Source of the DNA: Tychonema sp. LEGE 06208
GTDB lineage: Bacteria; Cyanobacteriota; Cyanobacteriia; Cyanobacteriales; Microcoleaceae
Length of the DNA: 64,000 nt
Assembly (NCBI RefSeq): GCF_015207505.1
Contig: NZ_JADEWT010000005.1
Span: forward strand, 1-64,000
Reading direction: 5' to 3'
The notes below the pieces were generated by a model that did not search any database, was not told the origin of the DNA, and saw nothing but the letters and a program-made list of their open reading frames with translations. Made by a program: the position numbers and the translations under genes. Below are positions 53,666-63,400 of the stretch, piece by piece; position 1 is the stretch's first letter, and every line of letters starts with the position of its first letter.

Positions 53666-54817
53666 GTGCTGCTATCAAAAGGCTTTGAAGTAGAAATGTA
53701 TACCGGCACGCCCCAAGGTGAGGTTGTCGGTCTTTCCGATCGCATAGTCGCCAATTTAGAGGGATTTGTCCGGGAGCCTGATAGCCGCAATGTGGAGTAC
53801 ACGACTGCCCCGCTGTGCAGCTACGATCGCCTGCTGTGCGCCCTAGTTAAGCCCAGAGTCCGGCTGCGCGAGTATCTCAAACAATTGGGCGACTATACCT
53901 TGCTGCCTGGAAGTACCCTATCTCTCGGCGGGAGCGATCGATTTTACCGCTCCGATCCCAACAACCCCTACCATACCTACATTGAGCAAACCTACGGCAC
54001 CAAAGTCGTTACCGCCAGCATTCACATCAACATCGGCATCTCCCAACCAGAACTGCTGATGCGCGCCATCCGCCTCGCCCGCGTCGAAGCACCGCTTTAC
54101 CTTGCCTTGAGCGCCTCTTCTCCGTTTCTCGACGGCGAAGTCACGGGCTACCATTCCACTCGCTGGGGTTTGTTTCCCAAAACTCCCGCCGTCGTCCCCC
54201 TGTTTGAAAGTCACAAGCATTACATCCAGTGGACTGAAGAACAGTTAGAACTCGGCACCATGCAAAATGTCCGCCATTTGTGGTCTGCTGTGCGCCCAAA
54301 TGGCGATCGGCGCCCCTACTGTCTCAACCGCCTCGAACTCAGAATTTGCGACCTCGAAGTCAATCCTCTGGCTTTATTGGCCATCACTGCCTTGCTAGAA
54401 GCTCGCATTTGGCAATTGATGGAAGACCCCAGTTTAGATCCTTTACAACTGAGCACCTTGTCGGCGGCTACCCGCAACCAAGACTTAGTTGCTCTCACAG
54501 ATGCCAACGAAATTTCTGCATCCAGGCAAAGTTTGGATGCCGAACTCATCCACTGGCAAGATGGCAGAAAGATTTTGGCACGAGATTGGATTGAGGAAAT
54601 TTACCAGGAGGTGTTCCCTCTTGCCAAGAAACGCGGCTTTAGTTGCTTTCTCTCGCCTCTCAAAAAGATTCTCCGGGAAGGTAACACCGCCCAGCAGTGG
54701 TTGAAGCTGCACGAGGACGGTTTGGACACCCGCAGTATTATTCTCCAAGGGATTGATGGCATGGCTCACCAAGAATGGGAGCTCGAAGACAATTTGTGCG
54801 CCCAGTTAGTTGCCTAA
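53666..54817 (+). CDS. gshA: Glutamate-cysteine ligase, cyanobacterial type
   Basis: Makes gamma-glutamylcysteine, the first step of glutathione synthesis. 383 residues, the size of the cyanobacterial family. It starts GFEVEMYTGTPQGEVVGLSD with the substrate-binding acids (E9/M-Y-T-G-T), and contains VTASIHINIGI, GYHSTRWGLFP and RLELRICDLEVNPLALLA. Start codon is GTG 53666 eight bases after GAGGAAC; no ATG is available nearby. It stands alone. The C-terminal helical part ends QEWELEDNLCAQLVA. Confidence 0.95.
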   Translation: MLLSKGFEVEMYTGTPQGEVVGLSDRIVANLEGFVREPDSRNVEYTTAPLCSYDRLLCALVKPRVRLREYLKQLGDYTLLPGSTLSLGGSDRFYRSDPNNPYHTYIEQTYGTKVVTASIHINIGISQPELLMRAIRLARVEAPLYLALSASSPFLDGEVTGYHSTRWGLFPKTPAVVPLFESHKHYIQWTEEQLELGTMQNVRHLWSAVRPNGDRRPYCLNRLELRICDLEVNPLALLAITALLEARIWQLMEDPSLDPLQLSTLSAATRNQDLVALTDANEISASRQSLDAELIHWQDGRKILARDWIEEIYQEVFPLAKKRGFSCFLSPLKKILREGNTAQQWLKLHEDGLDTRSIILQGIDGMAHQEWELEDNLCAQLVA

Positions 54818-55063
54818 ACTATCTGCCATTCCCATCGCGGGGGCTTCTCACTAGCCCCTGGCTGTCCGTACTCAGCCCACAATTCCCATAGCCCGAATTT
54901 TGGACCCAGAAAAATTTGCCAAGCACAGCCCCAAAAAACAAATCAGAATATTTAATCAATCGCACTTTACAGAGGTTATAAATAAAAGCTATAACTGCTA
55001 TCTACTTTTTAGGTATATTTATACTTCTCCCCAGAGCTGTCTTTTGCGTTTTTAATTAGCTTC

Positions 55064-55525
55064 ATGCCCCAACTTGTCTTGATTCACCCGCAAATCCCCC
55101 CGAATACTGGCAATATTGCCCGCACTTGTGCTGCTACAGGCACGGAACTGCATTTAGTCGGCCCGCTGGGCTTTGAAATTACCGATCGCTACCTGAAACG
55201 CGCTGGCTTAGATTACTGGCCCTACGTTAACCTCCAATGTCACGAAGATTTGCCGGCTTTTCTGGCTTGTCGCCAACAGCGAGGGGGGCGATCGATCGGA
55301 TTCAGCACTGGCGGGCGATGCAATTATGCCGAATTCCAATTTCAGCCAGACGATTGGCTGATGTTTGGCTCGGAAACTGTCGGCATTCCCCAATTCGTCT
55401 TAGATGCCTGCGATGCCACAGTTTTTATTCCCATGAGCCAGCCTGGAGTTAGGAGTTTGAACCTCTCTGTTAGCGCCGCTGTGGGTTTATTTGAGGCTAA
55501 ACGACAGTTGGGCGAACTCGGATAA
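55064..55525 (+). CDS. trmL: tRNA (cytidine(34)-2'-O)-methyltransferase
   Basis: 153 residues, SPOUT class. Methylates the 2'-O of the wobble base of tRNA Leu with S-adenosylmethionine. The trefoil-knot motifs are IPPNTGNIARTC (9-22), LMFGSETVGIP (about 98-108) and VRSLNLSVSAAVGLFEA (about 128-144), all intact. Start ATG 55064 has no strong ribosome site. It appears monocistronic. Confidence 0.96.
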   Translation: MPQLVLIHPQIPPNTGNIARTCAATGTELHLVGPLGFEITDRYLKRAGLDYWPYVNLQCHEDLPAFLACRQQRGGRSIGFSTGGRCNYAEFQFQPDDWLMFGSETVGIPQFVLDACDATVFIPMSQPGVRSLNLSVSAAVGLFEAKRQLGELG

Positions 55526-56115
55526 ATCTCGATCGACACCTACATACACATATAGATATTTAATCGCTGCTAGGGGCTGCTAAACCTTGATTTAAATATA
55601 AGAAATTTGTATCAAAGCGGTGAAATTCTAGATAGCTTTGATTAATATATTTTATTCATCCCAAAACATATTGTTATCAGCAATACAAAATTGCTCCCTA
55701 GATGATTAAGCCAGAAAAACAGAGGATTTCAGGGACTTAGGATACCAGGGATCGCCGTATTGTGCCTTGCTGCTATTGATATCTAGTAAATATACGGTTG
55801 TAGGTTGTCCGGAAATTAGCATAAAGTCGGATAATAGGTGAGAATCTTAGGCCGTGCCGGAACGCAAATTTTATTTGTTCGTTCCAGCTATTGCCGCGTA
55901 AGGCTTGTGGGTGTAAATTCAGCAGGTTTGACCGAGAATTTGAAAATTAATTACGGTTCGAGCTTGTCTAAATTTAAAAAGCAAGGTAATCTTGCCTAAG
56001 CATGATAGCTGTCAACAATCAAAATATTTTTGGTGGTTGATTTAAATTCAGCGTCATGGAATACCCTTGAGTGTTTCCAAGGACAGTTAGCGCTTCTCAG
56101 TAGGAGGTCGTTTTT
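55526..56115. other. Long leader/intergenic region before the M23 peptidase gene
   Basis: 590 bases. The first 200 are AT-rich. From about 55745 the DNA has several stems suggestive of a structured leader, then a GTAAGGCTTGTGG segment and an AT-rich stretch to the ribosome site GGAGG at 56102. No gene is seen. Confidence 0.7.
55745..55912 (+). ncRNA. Candidate divergent c-di-AMP (ydaO/yuaA) riboswitch
   Basis: Elements in order: ATCGCCG (55751), stem TCCGG...GTCGGA (55808-55831), AGGTGAGAATCTTAGG (55836-55851), stem GGAACG...CGTTCC (55859-55864, 55880-55885), then CCAGCTATTGCCGCGTAAGG. This resembles the ydaO order GGGGUGAAUC, UAGGG, hairpin, GUCAGCUAACCUCGUAAGC. Genes with LysM and M23 domains, as here, are typical targets. 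The match is loose. Confidence 0.4.
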
Positions 56116-58533
56116 TTGAAACGAACATATCCCCAAATTAAGCCTGTTCAGGCTAGTGAAATCGACGGAGACGGTTCATCAGAACCGTCCAAGCAGACAA
56201 CGCTCAGCACTGGCAGAGTTCGCTCTCTCGCCACGATCGGGCTGGCAATATCTGTAGGTGCTTCAGGCATCCTGCTGCCGAGAAATGGAGACAGCGCTCG
56301 CGCGTCTGAACTCGCAACGGCAGCAAAATCTACCGCAGAAGTACAGCCAGTTTCGGCAAATGCACCCGCTACCTCGGCACAAGTTGACGGTTCCCGGGCC
56401 GAACAGGCAGGGGTTAAGGTTCAACAGGGACAAACCCTCTGGGAGTTGTCTCGGGACTATGAAGTTGCACCGCAGGCACTAGCAACTGCCAACGGCATCA
56501 AACTCGATACCGTACTCGAAGTTGGCCAAGAACTCAGAATCCCGACTGCGATGGCAGCGGCTCTACAACAGAACCCCGGCAATACTGCCGCGGTCGATCC
56601 CGAACAAAAGTTAAATCTGACTGGCTCCGAGTCGTTGGATAGTACAACTTCGTCATGGCAGCCAAACTCCGCGCCAGACCAGGAGACGATATCGGCACAA
56701 AGCTCGATCGAAGACCCTAACGCAGACTGGGCGATAGACAGTCTGAAAAAACAGGAAAACCGCACCACAGCATCAGGTCGGCCCCTGTCAGATTCCTCGG
56801 TAAGAGCAAATTCATCTACATCTGCTGTAACGACTCTGGCATCCCCAGACTCTCCTACTCAGACAGCAATTCCAGACCTCAATACTACACCAATACTTCT
56901 CAATGGCGGTGTCGGTCAAGCAGGCTCTGGCGATCGAGCCTTCGAGTCCATTGAACAGTCTCTGGTAACACCCGGTTTGCCTTCGGCTGTGGTAGTCCCC
57001 CCCGCAGGCAGTACCGCCGCGCCGGAAACGGTACTGTACAGCGTCCGTCCGGGAGATACCCTAGATGCGATCGCCAAAGGTTACGGCGTATCGCCCAAAG
57101 AGCTGATCGCAGCCAACAAGCTCGGCAACCCCAACTTGCTGAATGTAAATCAACAGCTAAAAATTCCCCAAGTTGGGTCAAATAATCCAGCGGTGCAGGC
57201 GGCAGCCTCTGATTCTGCCTCCTACTCTAGATCTCTGTGGTCAGCAGCTTCGGTTCCCGCATCTTTGAACCAGAGTTCCTCTACCCCGGAAAGAACCGAC
57301 TCGATAGTTGCAGCATCCGCTCCTACAGCGCCTGTTGTCTCTCCCCTAGGGAACTTGGAAGGCCTGAACAATATTTCAGCGCCGATGGTTCCCAAAATCA
57401 ACAGCATTTCGCTAACTCAAGTTTCTCAAACTATTAGCGACCCCGGTAAACTGGAGCTTCAAGGCGAACCAACTTTTACAGGTGCCGTTGACACCAGTTC
57501 CCTGCCTCAGCCAGCAAGTGCAACTGCTACCGCCATCGCTACGGGAGAATACCCCCAGCCGGTCAGCTTTCTGCCAAATGCTAGCACCCAGGGTTTAAAT
57601 GCCGCTCCCGCTAGCGCTTTACCTGAGTCAAATTCCGAGGCCCGTCCCGCAGGTCAGGCTCTCAACCCTTATGCCGAACGCTTGAGGGCTGAAGTTGTCA
57701 GGCTGCGAGAGGAATATCGCGCCGAACGCAATTCGATCGGCCCAAATGCAGTCTCCCTAGCTCCAACTGAGCAGGAGACGACTTTCGCCTCGACCAACCC
57801 GTCTCAGGAACTCCCAAGTGTCAATCCCGACCTCTACACCCCCGAGTACGCTGGGGCGGTGCAGAACGAAATCAGCAGACCGCCTTCGAGAGCTTGGTCT
57901 GACGAGGTTCAGAAGCAGCAGCAAGAGCGTTTTGACCCAGCTCGCGCCGCGGAACTCCAACCGATCGACCTGATGCCGAACTCTAGTCTGGATAGGCCTG
58001 TGGTAGCAACGGCTCCTTTGGGTTCCGAGGGTTACGACCCCCTCAGCAACCCGTCTTTGGGACGCATGGTTTCTCCGGAACTGCCTCCGCTTTCGGGCGC
58101 TGATACTTATCTGCCTAACGGCAAACAACGGTCTGCCAACGGGTTTATTTGGCCGGCTAAGGGCGTTCTCACTTCTGGCTACGGCTGGCGTTGGGGACGG
58201 ATGCACAAGGGAATTGATATTGCAGGGCCGATCGGTACGCCAGTTATGGCCGCCGACAACGGGGTGGTTACCTATGCACAGTGGAACGATGGCGGCTACG
58301 GCTATCTGGTGGAAATTACCCATGCAGACGGCTCAGAGACGATCTACGCCCACAACAGCCGAATTTTGGTGCAGAAGGGTCAGAAGGTCGCTCAAGGCGA
58401 ACAGATTTCAGAAATGGGCAGCACCGGCTTCAGTACCGGGCCGCACGTGCATTTTGAAGTCCATCCCGCCGGACAGGGCGCCGTCAATCCAATGGCTTTT
58501 CTGCCTGACGATAGCTCTAGCGCTTCTAGGTAA
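56116..58533 (+). CDS. LysM-LysM-M23 murein endopeptidase-like protein
   Basis: 805 residues. A hydrophobic segment (about 36-55, TIGLAISVGASGILLP) serves as anchor or uncleaved signal. LysM 1 (about 102-142) starts VQQGQTLWELSRDYEV; LysM 2 (about 310-353) starts YSVRPGDTLDAIAKGYGV. A long proline/serine-rich linker with a coiled coil (YAERLRAEVVRLREEYRAER) leads to the M23 domain: HKGIDIAGPIGTPV, TIYAHNS and GPHVHFEVHP give the zinc ligands H..D..HxH. It probably cuts peptidoglycan cross-bridges or activates amidases. Start TTG 56116 follows GGAGG; no ATG fits. The leader may hold a riboswitch. Confidence 0.93.
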   Translation: MKRTYPQIKPVQASEIDGDGSSEPSKQTTLSTGRVRSLATIGLAISVGASGILLPRNGDSARASELATAAKSTAEVQPVSANAPATSAQVDGSRAEQAGVKVQQGQTLWELSRDYEVAPQALATANGIKLDTVLEVGQELRIPTAMAAALQQNPGNTAAVDPEQKLNLTGSESLDSTTSSWQPNSAPDQETISAQSSIEDPNADWAIDSLKKQENRTTASGRPLSDSSVRANSSTSAVTTLASPDSPTQTAIPDLNTTPILLNGGVGQAGSGDRAFESIEQSLVTPGLPSAVVVPPAGSTAAPETVLYSVRPGDTLDAIAKGYGVSPKELIAANKLGNPNLLNVNQQLKIPQVGSNNPAVQAAASDSASYSRSLWSAASVPASLNQSSSTPERTDSIVAASAPTAPVVSPLGNLEGLNNISAPMVPKINSISLTQVSQTISDPGKLELQGEPTFTGAVDTSSLPQPASATATAIATGEYPQPVSFLPNASTQGLNAAPASALPESNSEARPAGQALNPYAERLRAEVVRLREEYRAERNSIGPNAVSLAPTEQETTFASTNPSQELPSVNPDLYTPEYAGAVQNEISRPPSRAWSDEVQKQQQERFDPARAAELQPIDLMPNSSLDRPVVATAPLGSEGYDPLSNPSLGRMVSPELPPLSGADTYLPNGKQRSANGFIWPAKGVLTSGYGWRWGRMHKGIDIAGPIGTPVMAADNGVVTYAQWNDGGYGYLVEITHADGSETIYAHNSRILVQKGQKVAQGEQISEMGSTGFSTGPHVHFEVHPAGQGAVNPMAFLPDDSSSASR

Positions 58534-58671
58534 CAACTGGTCGGAAGTTATGGGTTTTGACTCATTATCAAAACTCATGACTTTGACTAGGAGTTATTAG
58601 AAATAATGTTGGATGGCAAGCAGCCATAGCTCGCCATACCGTGCTACGATAGTAAATCGTGAAGTGAATTT

Positions 58672-58744
58672 GGCTCAGTGGCGCAGTGGTTAGCGCAGGG
58701 GACTCATAAGCCCAAGGTCGCAGGTTCAAATCCCGCCTGAGCCA
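58672..58744 (+). tRNA. tRNA with CAT anticodon (elongator tRNA-Met likely)
   Basis: 73 bases including discriminator A; CCA is not encoded. Acceptor GGCTCAG/CTGAGCC is perfect, D stem GCGC/GCGC is perfect, anticodon loop CTCATAA has CAT at 58705-58707. A G1-C72 pair argues against the initiator. The anticodon stem has mismatches at both ends and the T stem has one A-C mismatch (GCAGG/CCCGC), so it is weaker than usual. tRNA-Ile(CAT) is the alternative. Confidence 0.85.
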
Positions 58745-58764
58745 TCATTTCATTGAAAAAACCG

Positions 58765-58793
58765 CGCTCTCAATTTTGAGAGCGTGTTTTTTT
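58765..58793 (+). terminator. Intrinsic terminator of the tRNA gene
   Basis: Stem CGCTCTCAA/TTGAGAGCG (58765-58773, 58776-58784) with two-base loop, followed by TGTTTTTTT. It begins 21 bases after the tRNA. Confidence 0.93.
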
Positions 58794-58870
58794 GATTTTT
58801 TGACAACATACTTGTAGTCGTTATGACTATGATATATTTGTAACAGTTCGTAAAAAAGGAAACAAAATCT

Positions 58871-59470
58871 ATGACAAGTGAATGCCTCCGGGTTGGTCAA
58901 GCTGCACCGGATTTCGCAGCAACAGCCGTAGTGGATCAGGAATTCAAGACAGTTAAACTGTCAGACTATAAAGGCAAAAAGTATGTAGTCCTGTTCTTCT
59001 ATCCCTTGGACTTCACCTTTGTGTGCCCGACTGAGATTACAGCATTTAGCGATCGCCATGAGGACTTCAAGAAAATCGATACCGAAATCCTCGGCGTATC
59101 CGTTGACAGCGAATTCTCTCACCTCGCTTGGATACAAACAGACCGCAAATCAGGCGGTATCGGCGACATCAACTATCCCTTAGTTGCTGACCTCAAAAAA
59201 ACAATTAGTTCCGACTACAACGTCCTAGACCCTGAAGCCGGTATTGCCCTCAGAGGTCTGTTCATTATCGACAAAGAAGGCATCATCCAACACTCTACTA
59301 TCAACAATCTTGCCTTCGGCCGCAACGTAGACGAAACCCTCCGCACGCTGCAAGCTATTCAACACGTCCAGTCTCACCCCGATGAAGTTTGTCCCGCAGG
59401 CTGGCAGCCCGGTGACAAGACTATGACTCCCGACCCGGTTAAGTCCAAAGTATTCTTTGCTGCGGTCTAA
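58871..59470 (+). CDS. Typical 2-Cys peroxiredoxin
   Basis: 199 residues, full length for cyanobacterial 2-Cys Prx. Reduces H2O2 and organic peroxides with thioredoxin. Peroxidatic cysteine in DFTFVCPTE (C52) and resolving cysteine in [11 protein letters not shown] (about C174). The GGIGD loop is present, and the C-terminal YF motif appears as VFF (SKVFFAAV), so the two features linked to sensitivity to over-oxidation are largely retained. GGAAAC lies before ATG 58871. It is followed by a second redoxin gene after 122 bases. Confidence 0.97.
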   Translation: MTSECLRVGQAAPDFAATAVVDQEFKTVKLSDYKGKKYVVLFFYPLDFTFVCPTEITAFSDRHEDFKKIDTEILGVSVDSEFSHLAWIQTDRKSGGIGDINYPLVADLKKTISSDYNVLDPEAGIALRGLFIIDKEGIIQHSTINNLAFGRNVDETLRTLQAIQHVQSHPDEVCPAGWQPGDKTMTPDPVKSKVFFAAV

Positions 59471-59592
59471 CTTCATACTTTTGAGTCAGCGAGTTTTGAA
59501 TTAAAAAGTTTTTAATTCAAAACTCCCAACTGTCCGGGCTTAAAATATCTGGTATTACCAATTACCAATTACCAATCCCCAAATTAGGAAAT

Positions 59593-60156
59593 ATGCTGAC
59601 TTCTACAGATTTTAGCGGCTTGTTAAATCAGCGGTTTTTCCAAAATTTATTGCCTGTTCCCGCCACTAATGTTTTGAAGCTGGGACAAATAACTCCTGAT
59701 TTTGAACTGCCGGATATTAATAATGGTAAATTGGTGCGACTGTCGAATTACCGCGGCGATAGACCGGTAGTTCTGGCTTTTACGCGGATTTTTACTGAAA
59801 AGCAATATTGCCCTTTCTGTTTTCCTCACATTAAGGCTTTGAATGAAAGCTGGGAAAAATTTGCCGATCGCAATATAGAATTATTGATGGTCACCAGCAC
59901 CGACGATCGCCAAAGCGAAATTGTGGTTAAAGATTTAGGCTTGAAAATGCCCCTGCTTTCCGATCCCGGCGTAAGAGTGTTTCGCACTTATCAAACCGGT
60001 CAAGCGTTGGGCGCTCCTTTGCCCGCTCAGTTTGTTTTGGATCGAGATGGAAAACTGCTATTTAAACATTTGTTTTCTTTCATCGACCACAATGCTAGTG
60101 TGGAAACTTTGCTGAAATATTTCGACAAGCAAGAAGACGGCCATACCCTATCCTAA
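59593..60156 (+). CDS. Redoxin / peroxiredoxin-like protein
   Basis: 187 residues with a thioredoxin fold of the AhpC/TSA type: LGQITPDFELPDINNGKLVR, VVLAFTRIFTEKQYCPFCFP with a CPFC pair, LLMVTSTD, LPLLSDPG-like strand and PAQFVLDRDGKLLFKHLF. The CxxC arrangement at the active site is like PrxQ-related or thiol-disulfide proteins rather than the 2-Cys Prx beside it. No signal peptide. A short ATTACCA heptamer repeat (59554-59579) separates it from the Prx gene, so co-transcription is uncertain. Confidence 0.88.
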   Translation: MLTSTDFSGLLNQRFFQNLLPVPATNVLKLGQITPDFELPDINNGKLVRLSNYRGDRPVVLAFTRIFTEKQYCPFCFPHIKALNESWEKFADRNIELLMVTSTDDRQSEIVVKDLGLKMPLLSDPGVRVFRTYQTGQALGAPLPAQFVLDRDGKLLFKHLFSFIDHNASVETLLKYFDKQEDGHTLS

Positions 60157-60447
60157 TACTTTGGTTGAAAAACCCGCTTTCTAAATACCCCTGCTTCCGC
60201 ACACTATTGAAGTTTTTAACCGCAGATACACGCAGGTGTAGGCGGTTATTTTTATGTTTGGCGATAAATCATATCATGTCCGGTCTACTACCATAACAAA
60301 AAGCGTTCGTAGTGCGGACGACCGTCCGCACTACGAACAGGGACACGATATCACTCGTTGTGCCAATTCTCAGGGCGGAATACTCCGATGTTCGATCGGC
60401 ATTAATCTAGACTATAGCTGGAATGTAGCTAGCACCAGTTTAAGCCG
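60157..60447. other. Intergenic region with perfect palindrome
   Basis: Holds a TTTTAACCGCAGATACACGC...GGCGGTT hairpin (about 60206-60252) and the 34-bp palindrome at 60305-60338. No gene is seen before ATG 60448. Confidence 0.7.
60305..60338. repeat. Perfect 34-bp palindrome (GTAGTGCGGAC arms)
   Basis: Arm GTTCGTAGTGCGGACG (60305-60320) and its exact complement (60323-60338) around AC. The outer GTTCGTAGTG is shared with the elements at 47902 and 41951-42004. Confidence 0.9.
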
Positions 60448-63400
60448 ATGTCGTCTCCAAAAGGTCGATCGAGTAAAATTGAATTCAGCGTCTTAGCCTC
60501 GCACCCTGAGTTGTTGACAGGTTTAGATGCGTGGCTGCGGCTGGGCTTGATCGAGCCCGCTGAGGTTGAGCAATTGTGCCGACAATATTTAGTTTGTCCC
60601 CTGCCCGAACCCTCAAAGACGATCGCCCCAATTACTCAATCAAAAATACCCGCTCTCTCAACACAAAAAGCATTACCCAGCACCGCTAAAAACGTTGTAG
60701 AGCGCGCAGAAACAGCTCGCACCCCTAATTTTGTCGCTCAAATTTTGCACTCGTTCATAGCCGAAATTAGCGTCGTGTGGCTGCTATTTTTAGGAGTGTT
60801 CATGGTAGTTGTCTCCTCTGGAGTCTTAGCTGCTAGTCAGTGGGAAAGATTTCCGGCTGCCGGACAATATGGAGTTTTGTTAGCTTATACTTTAACATTT
60901 TGGGCGATTAGCAGTTGGGCTAAAAAACAGGCTAATTTGCACTTGACTGCTCAAACTTTGCAAGAAGTGACGCTGTTACTGGTGCCGATTAATTTTTGGG
61001 CGATGGACACTTTTGGATTGTGGCAATATCCCTGGAATTGGGCCGTAGCAATCGCCGCTGCACTTATTTTGACTTGGATAACGCGCGGGATTATCAAATC
61101 TCAGTATGAAAGCTTGTCGGGTAAAAACGTCACTTGCTCGATCGCCCTAAATCATTTGGGATTGAGTTATTTGCACTGGGGTTGGGGATTTGTAGGCTTT
61201 TCCCTAGCAGCAGTTTATTTGGGTACTGTCGGAACTACGGCGGCTGGTGTTTATCAAGTTCAACAACAACGCTTACAATCTGTCCGACGCGGGGAAAACG
61301 CTGAAACCATCGCCGCTGCTTTTACTTCCAGCCCAGATTTTCTGACTTACAAAAAAGCTGCTTTAGTAGCCTATTCTCTAGGAATTTTACTAGGTCGGGC
61401 GATATTTGTCAAGGGCGTAGATATCGCTCAAATGGGTTTAGCTTTGGGGATTTGCGGCGTGCTTTTAGCATGGTTGGATTGGCAGCACCCTCTCGCATCT
61501 CGGACTATTACAAACAATATATCCGACAACCAAAATCCCGGCAGCTTTTTTAACTGGCAATTAGCCGGAGGGGCTTTATTAGGTTTAGGCTGGCTGGTTT
61601 GTTTTCGCGAAATTCCCCTACAGGCGATCGCAGTTAGCGGATTGGCTATTTGGTTTTTTTATAGCCGCTTAGTGCGATTTTGGCAAAAGTTTGATTTGCT
61701 AATGCTTGAAGCTGCAGGAATTCAAACGATTTGGCTGTTTTGGCGAGTTGTTCCTTTAGGGATTAAAACACAATTTTCTACATTTTTAACTCAGCTTACC
61801 AACTCTGGGCAAACTCCTTGGGTTTTGTGGGGTGTTTTGCTCTTGCCTTATTTAATTTTAACCGCAGGTGTGGCGCAGTGGCTCTACCGATCGCGAAAAT
61901 TTCAACTTTCCCGTTTTGGTGAAAATCTTGCTCTCGGTTTGGGCAGTGTTTTCACTATTATTAGTTTCGTCAATCCTTTTTGGCGATCGATCAATTTATT
62001 GGTTTCTACTTTAACTTTAGCTTGGATTGCTTGGAAATACGTCATCCCCGATAATTCCCGGCGATTCTCAATCCCAGATTCGGCAGTCGATCGCCAGCGA
62101 AATCCGGCATTTTTAGTTTACCTGACTCACATTCTGGGTTTAGGCGCGATCGCTTCGACGATTGACTTATTTTTGCCGAACCAAACACCCCATATTTGGA
62201 CAGGAATTTTATTGCTGTTTATGGCGGCTGAGTGGGGATTTTTTGTCTGGATGAAAGCCGCCAATATCCGAGAAAGTTCTGCCTTTTTCCGCTGGCATCC
62301 TGCATGGTTTCAAAGTTCTTGGAATCTAGGTTTAGGATTAGCGGGATTCAGCTTTATGTTGCTCTACAGTAATTTGCAGTCTCCCTGGGGTTTGATTTGG
62401 ATGGTGGCACCTTTGGCTTTGACTGCTGTTGCTAAATATACTGATTTTCCCCACAAACAACTCGCCAGTACCTGCAGCGCGATCGCCCTAATATTAGCGC
62501 AATTTCTCATTTTGAGTTTCCCCGGATATCAGTTAATCGCTTTGGGTTTGGCTGCTGCGCTGATGTTAGTCAATACTTACTATTTGGTAGAGGTACCGGC
62601 GGCTGCAATTTGTGTCGGATTTAACTTGGGTTTTGTAGCTGCGGTAATCGATCGATTAGGTTTTGTATCTGGTTGGGCTTGGGGAATTGCTGGGGCGATC
62701 GCACTTTTGTGTCTCTGGTTGTTTCGCAGCACGATTGTTCGTGTTTCCAGCCGTTTCCCTCAGCCTTCTCGATTAGCTCAAATTTACGATCGAGCTTTAG
62801 ATGGTTGGGCTGTATTACTCGCTAGCTTGCTGTTAACAACTATTACTTTTTATTCTTTTGAACTTTACGCACGCCCTACCTTCAATTTATCCGCCTCTGC
62901 TGAAGTATTGGCTGCTACTTTGGTAATCATGGCTGCGATTGTTTTCCGAAGTTTCCACCAACTTTCGCCTCTGGCAATTTATGCTTTGGCTTGGAGTTTG
63001 GAGTTGCTGACAGCAGTCGGTTTGAGTTTTGTAGATCGCACTGCGATTAATTTGGCTGTGGCGAATATTGCGATCGGGTTGTTTGCACAATTGATGGGCG
63101 ATTGGTGGCGGCGGCGCAATTGTGACAATCGCACAATTTTACCCAGCATTCACGTTATACCTTTGGTTTACGGGTTGTTGGGTTTGATTTTGCGATCGCA
63201 AACTTTTGCCAATTGGACTGGTTTAACTGTGTGTGGTGCGTCTTTAATTGCGATCGGCATTGGTAGGCGCGAGCAACAATTCAAACCCCTGGTTTATTTA
63301 GGATTAATTGGTGTCTCGGTTTCTGCTGGCGAGTCAGTGATTTATCAACTTTTGCAAACACCGGGAGGCTCTTTTGGTGACGGTTTAATTGTGCTGGCAA

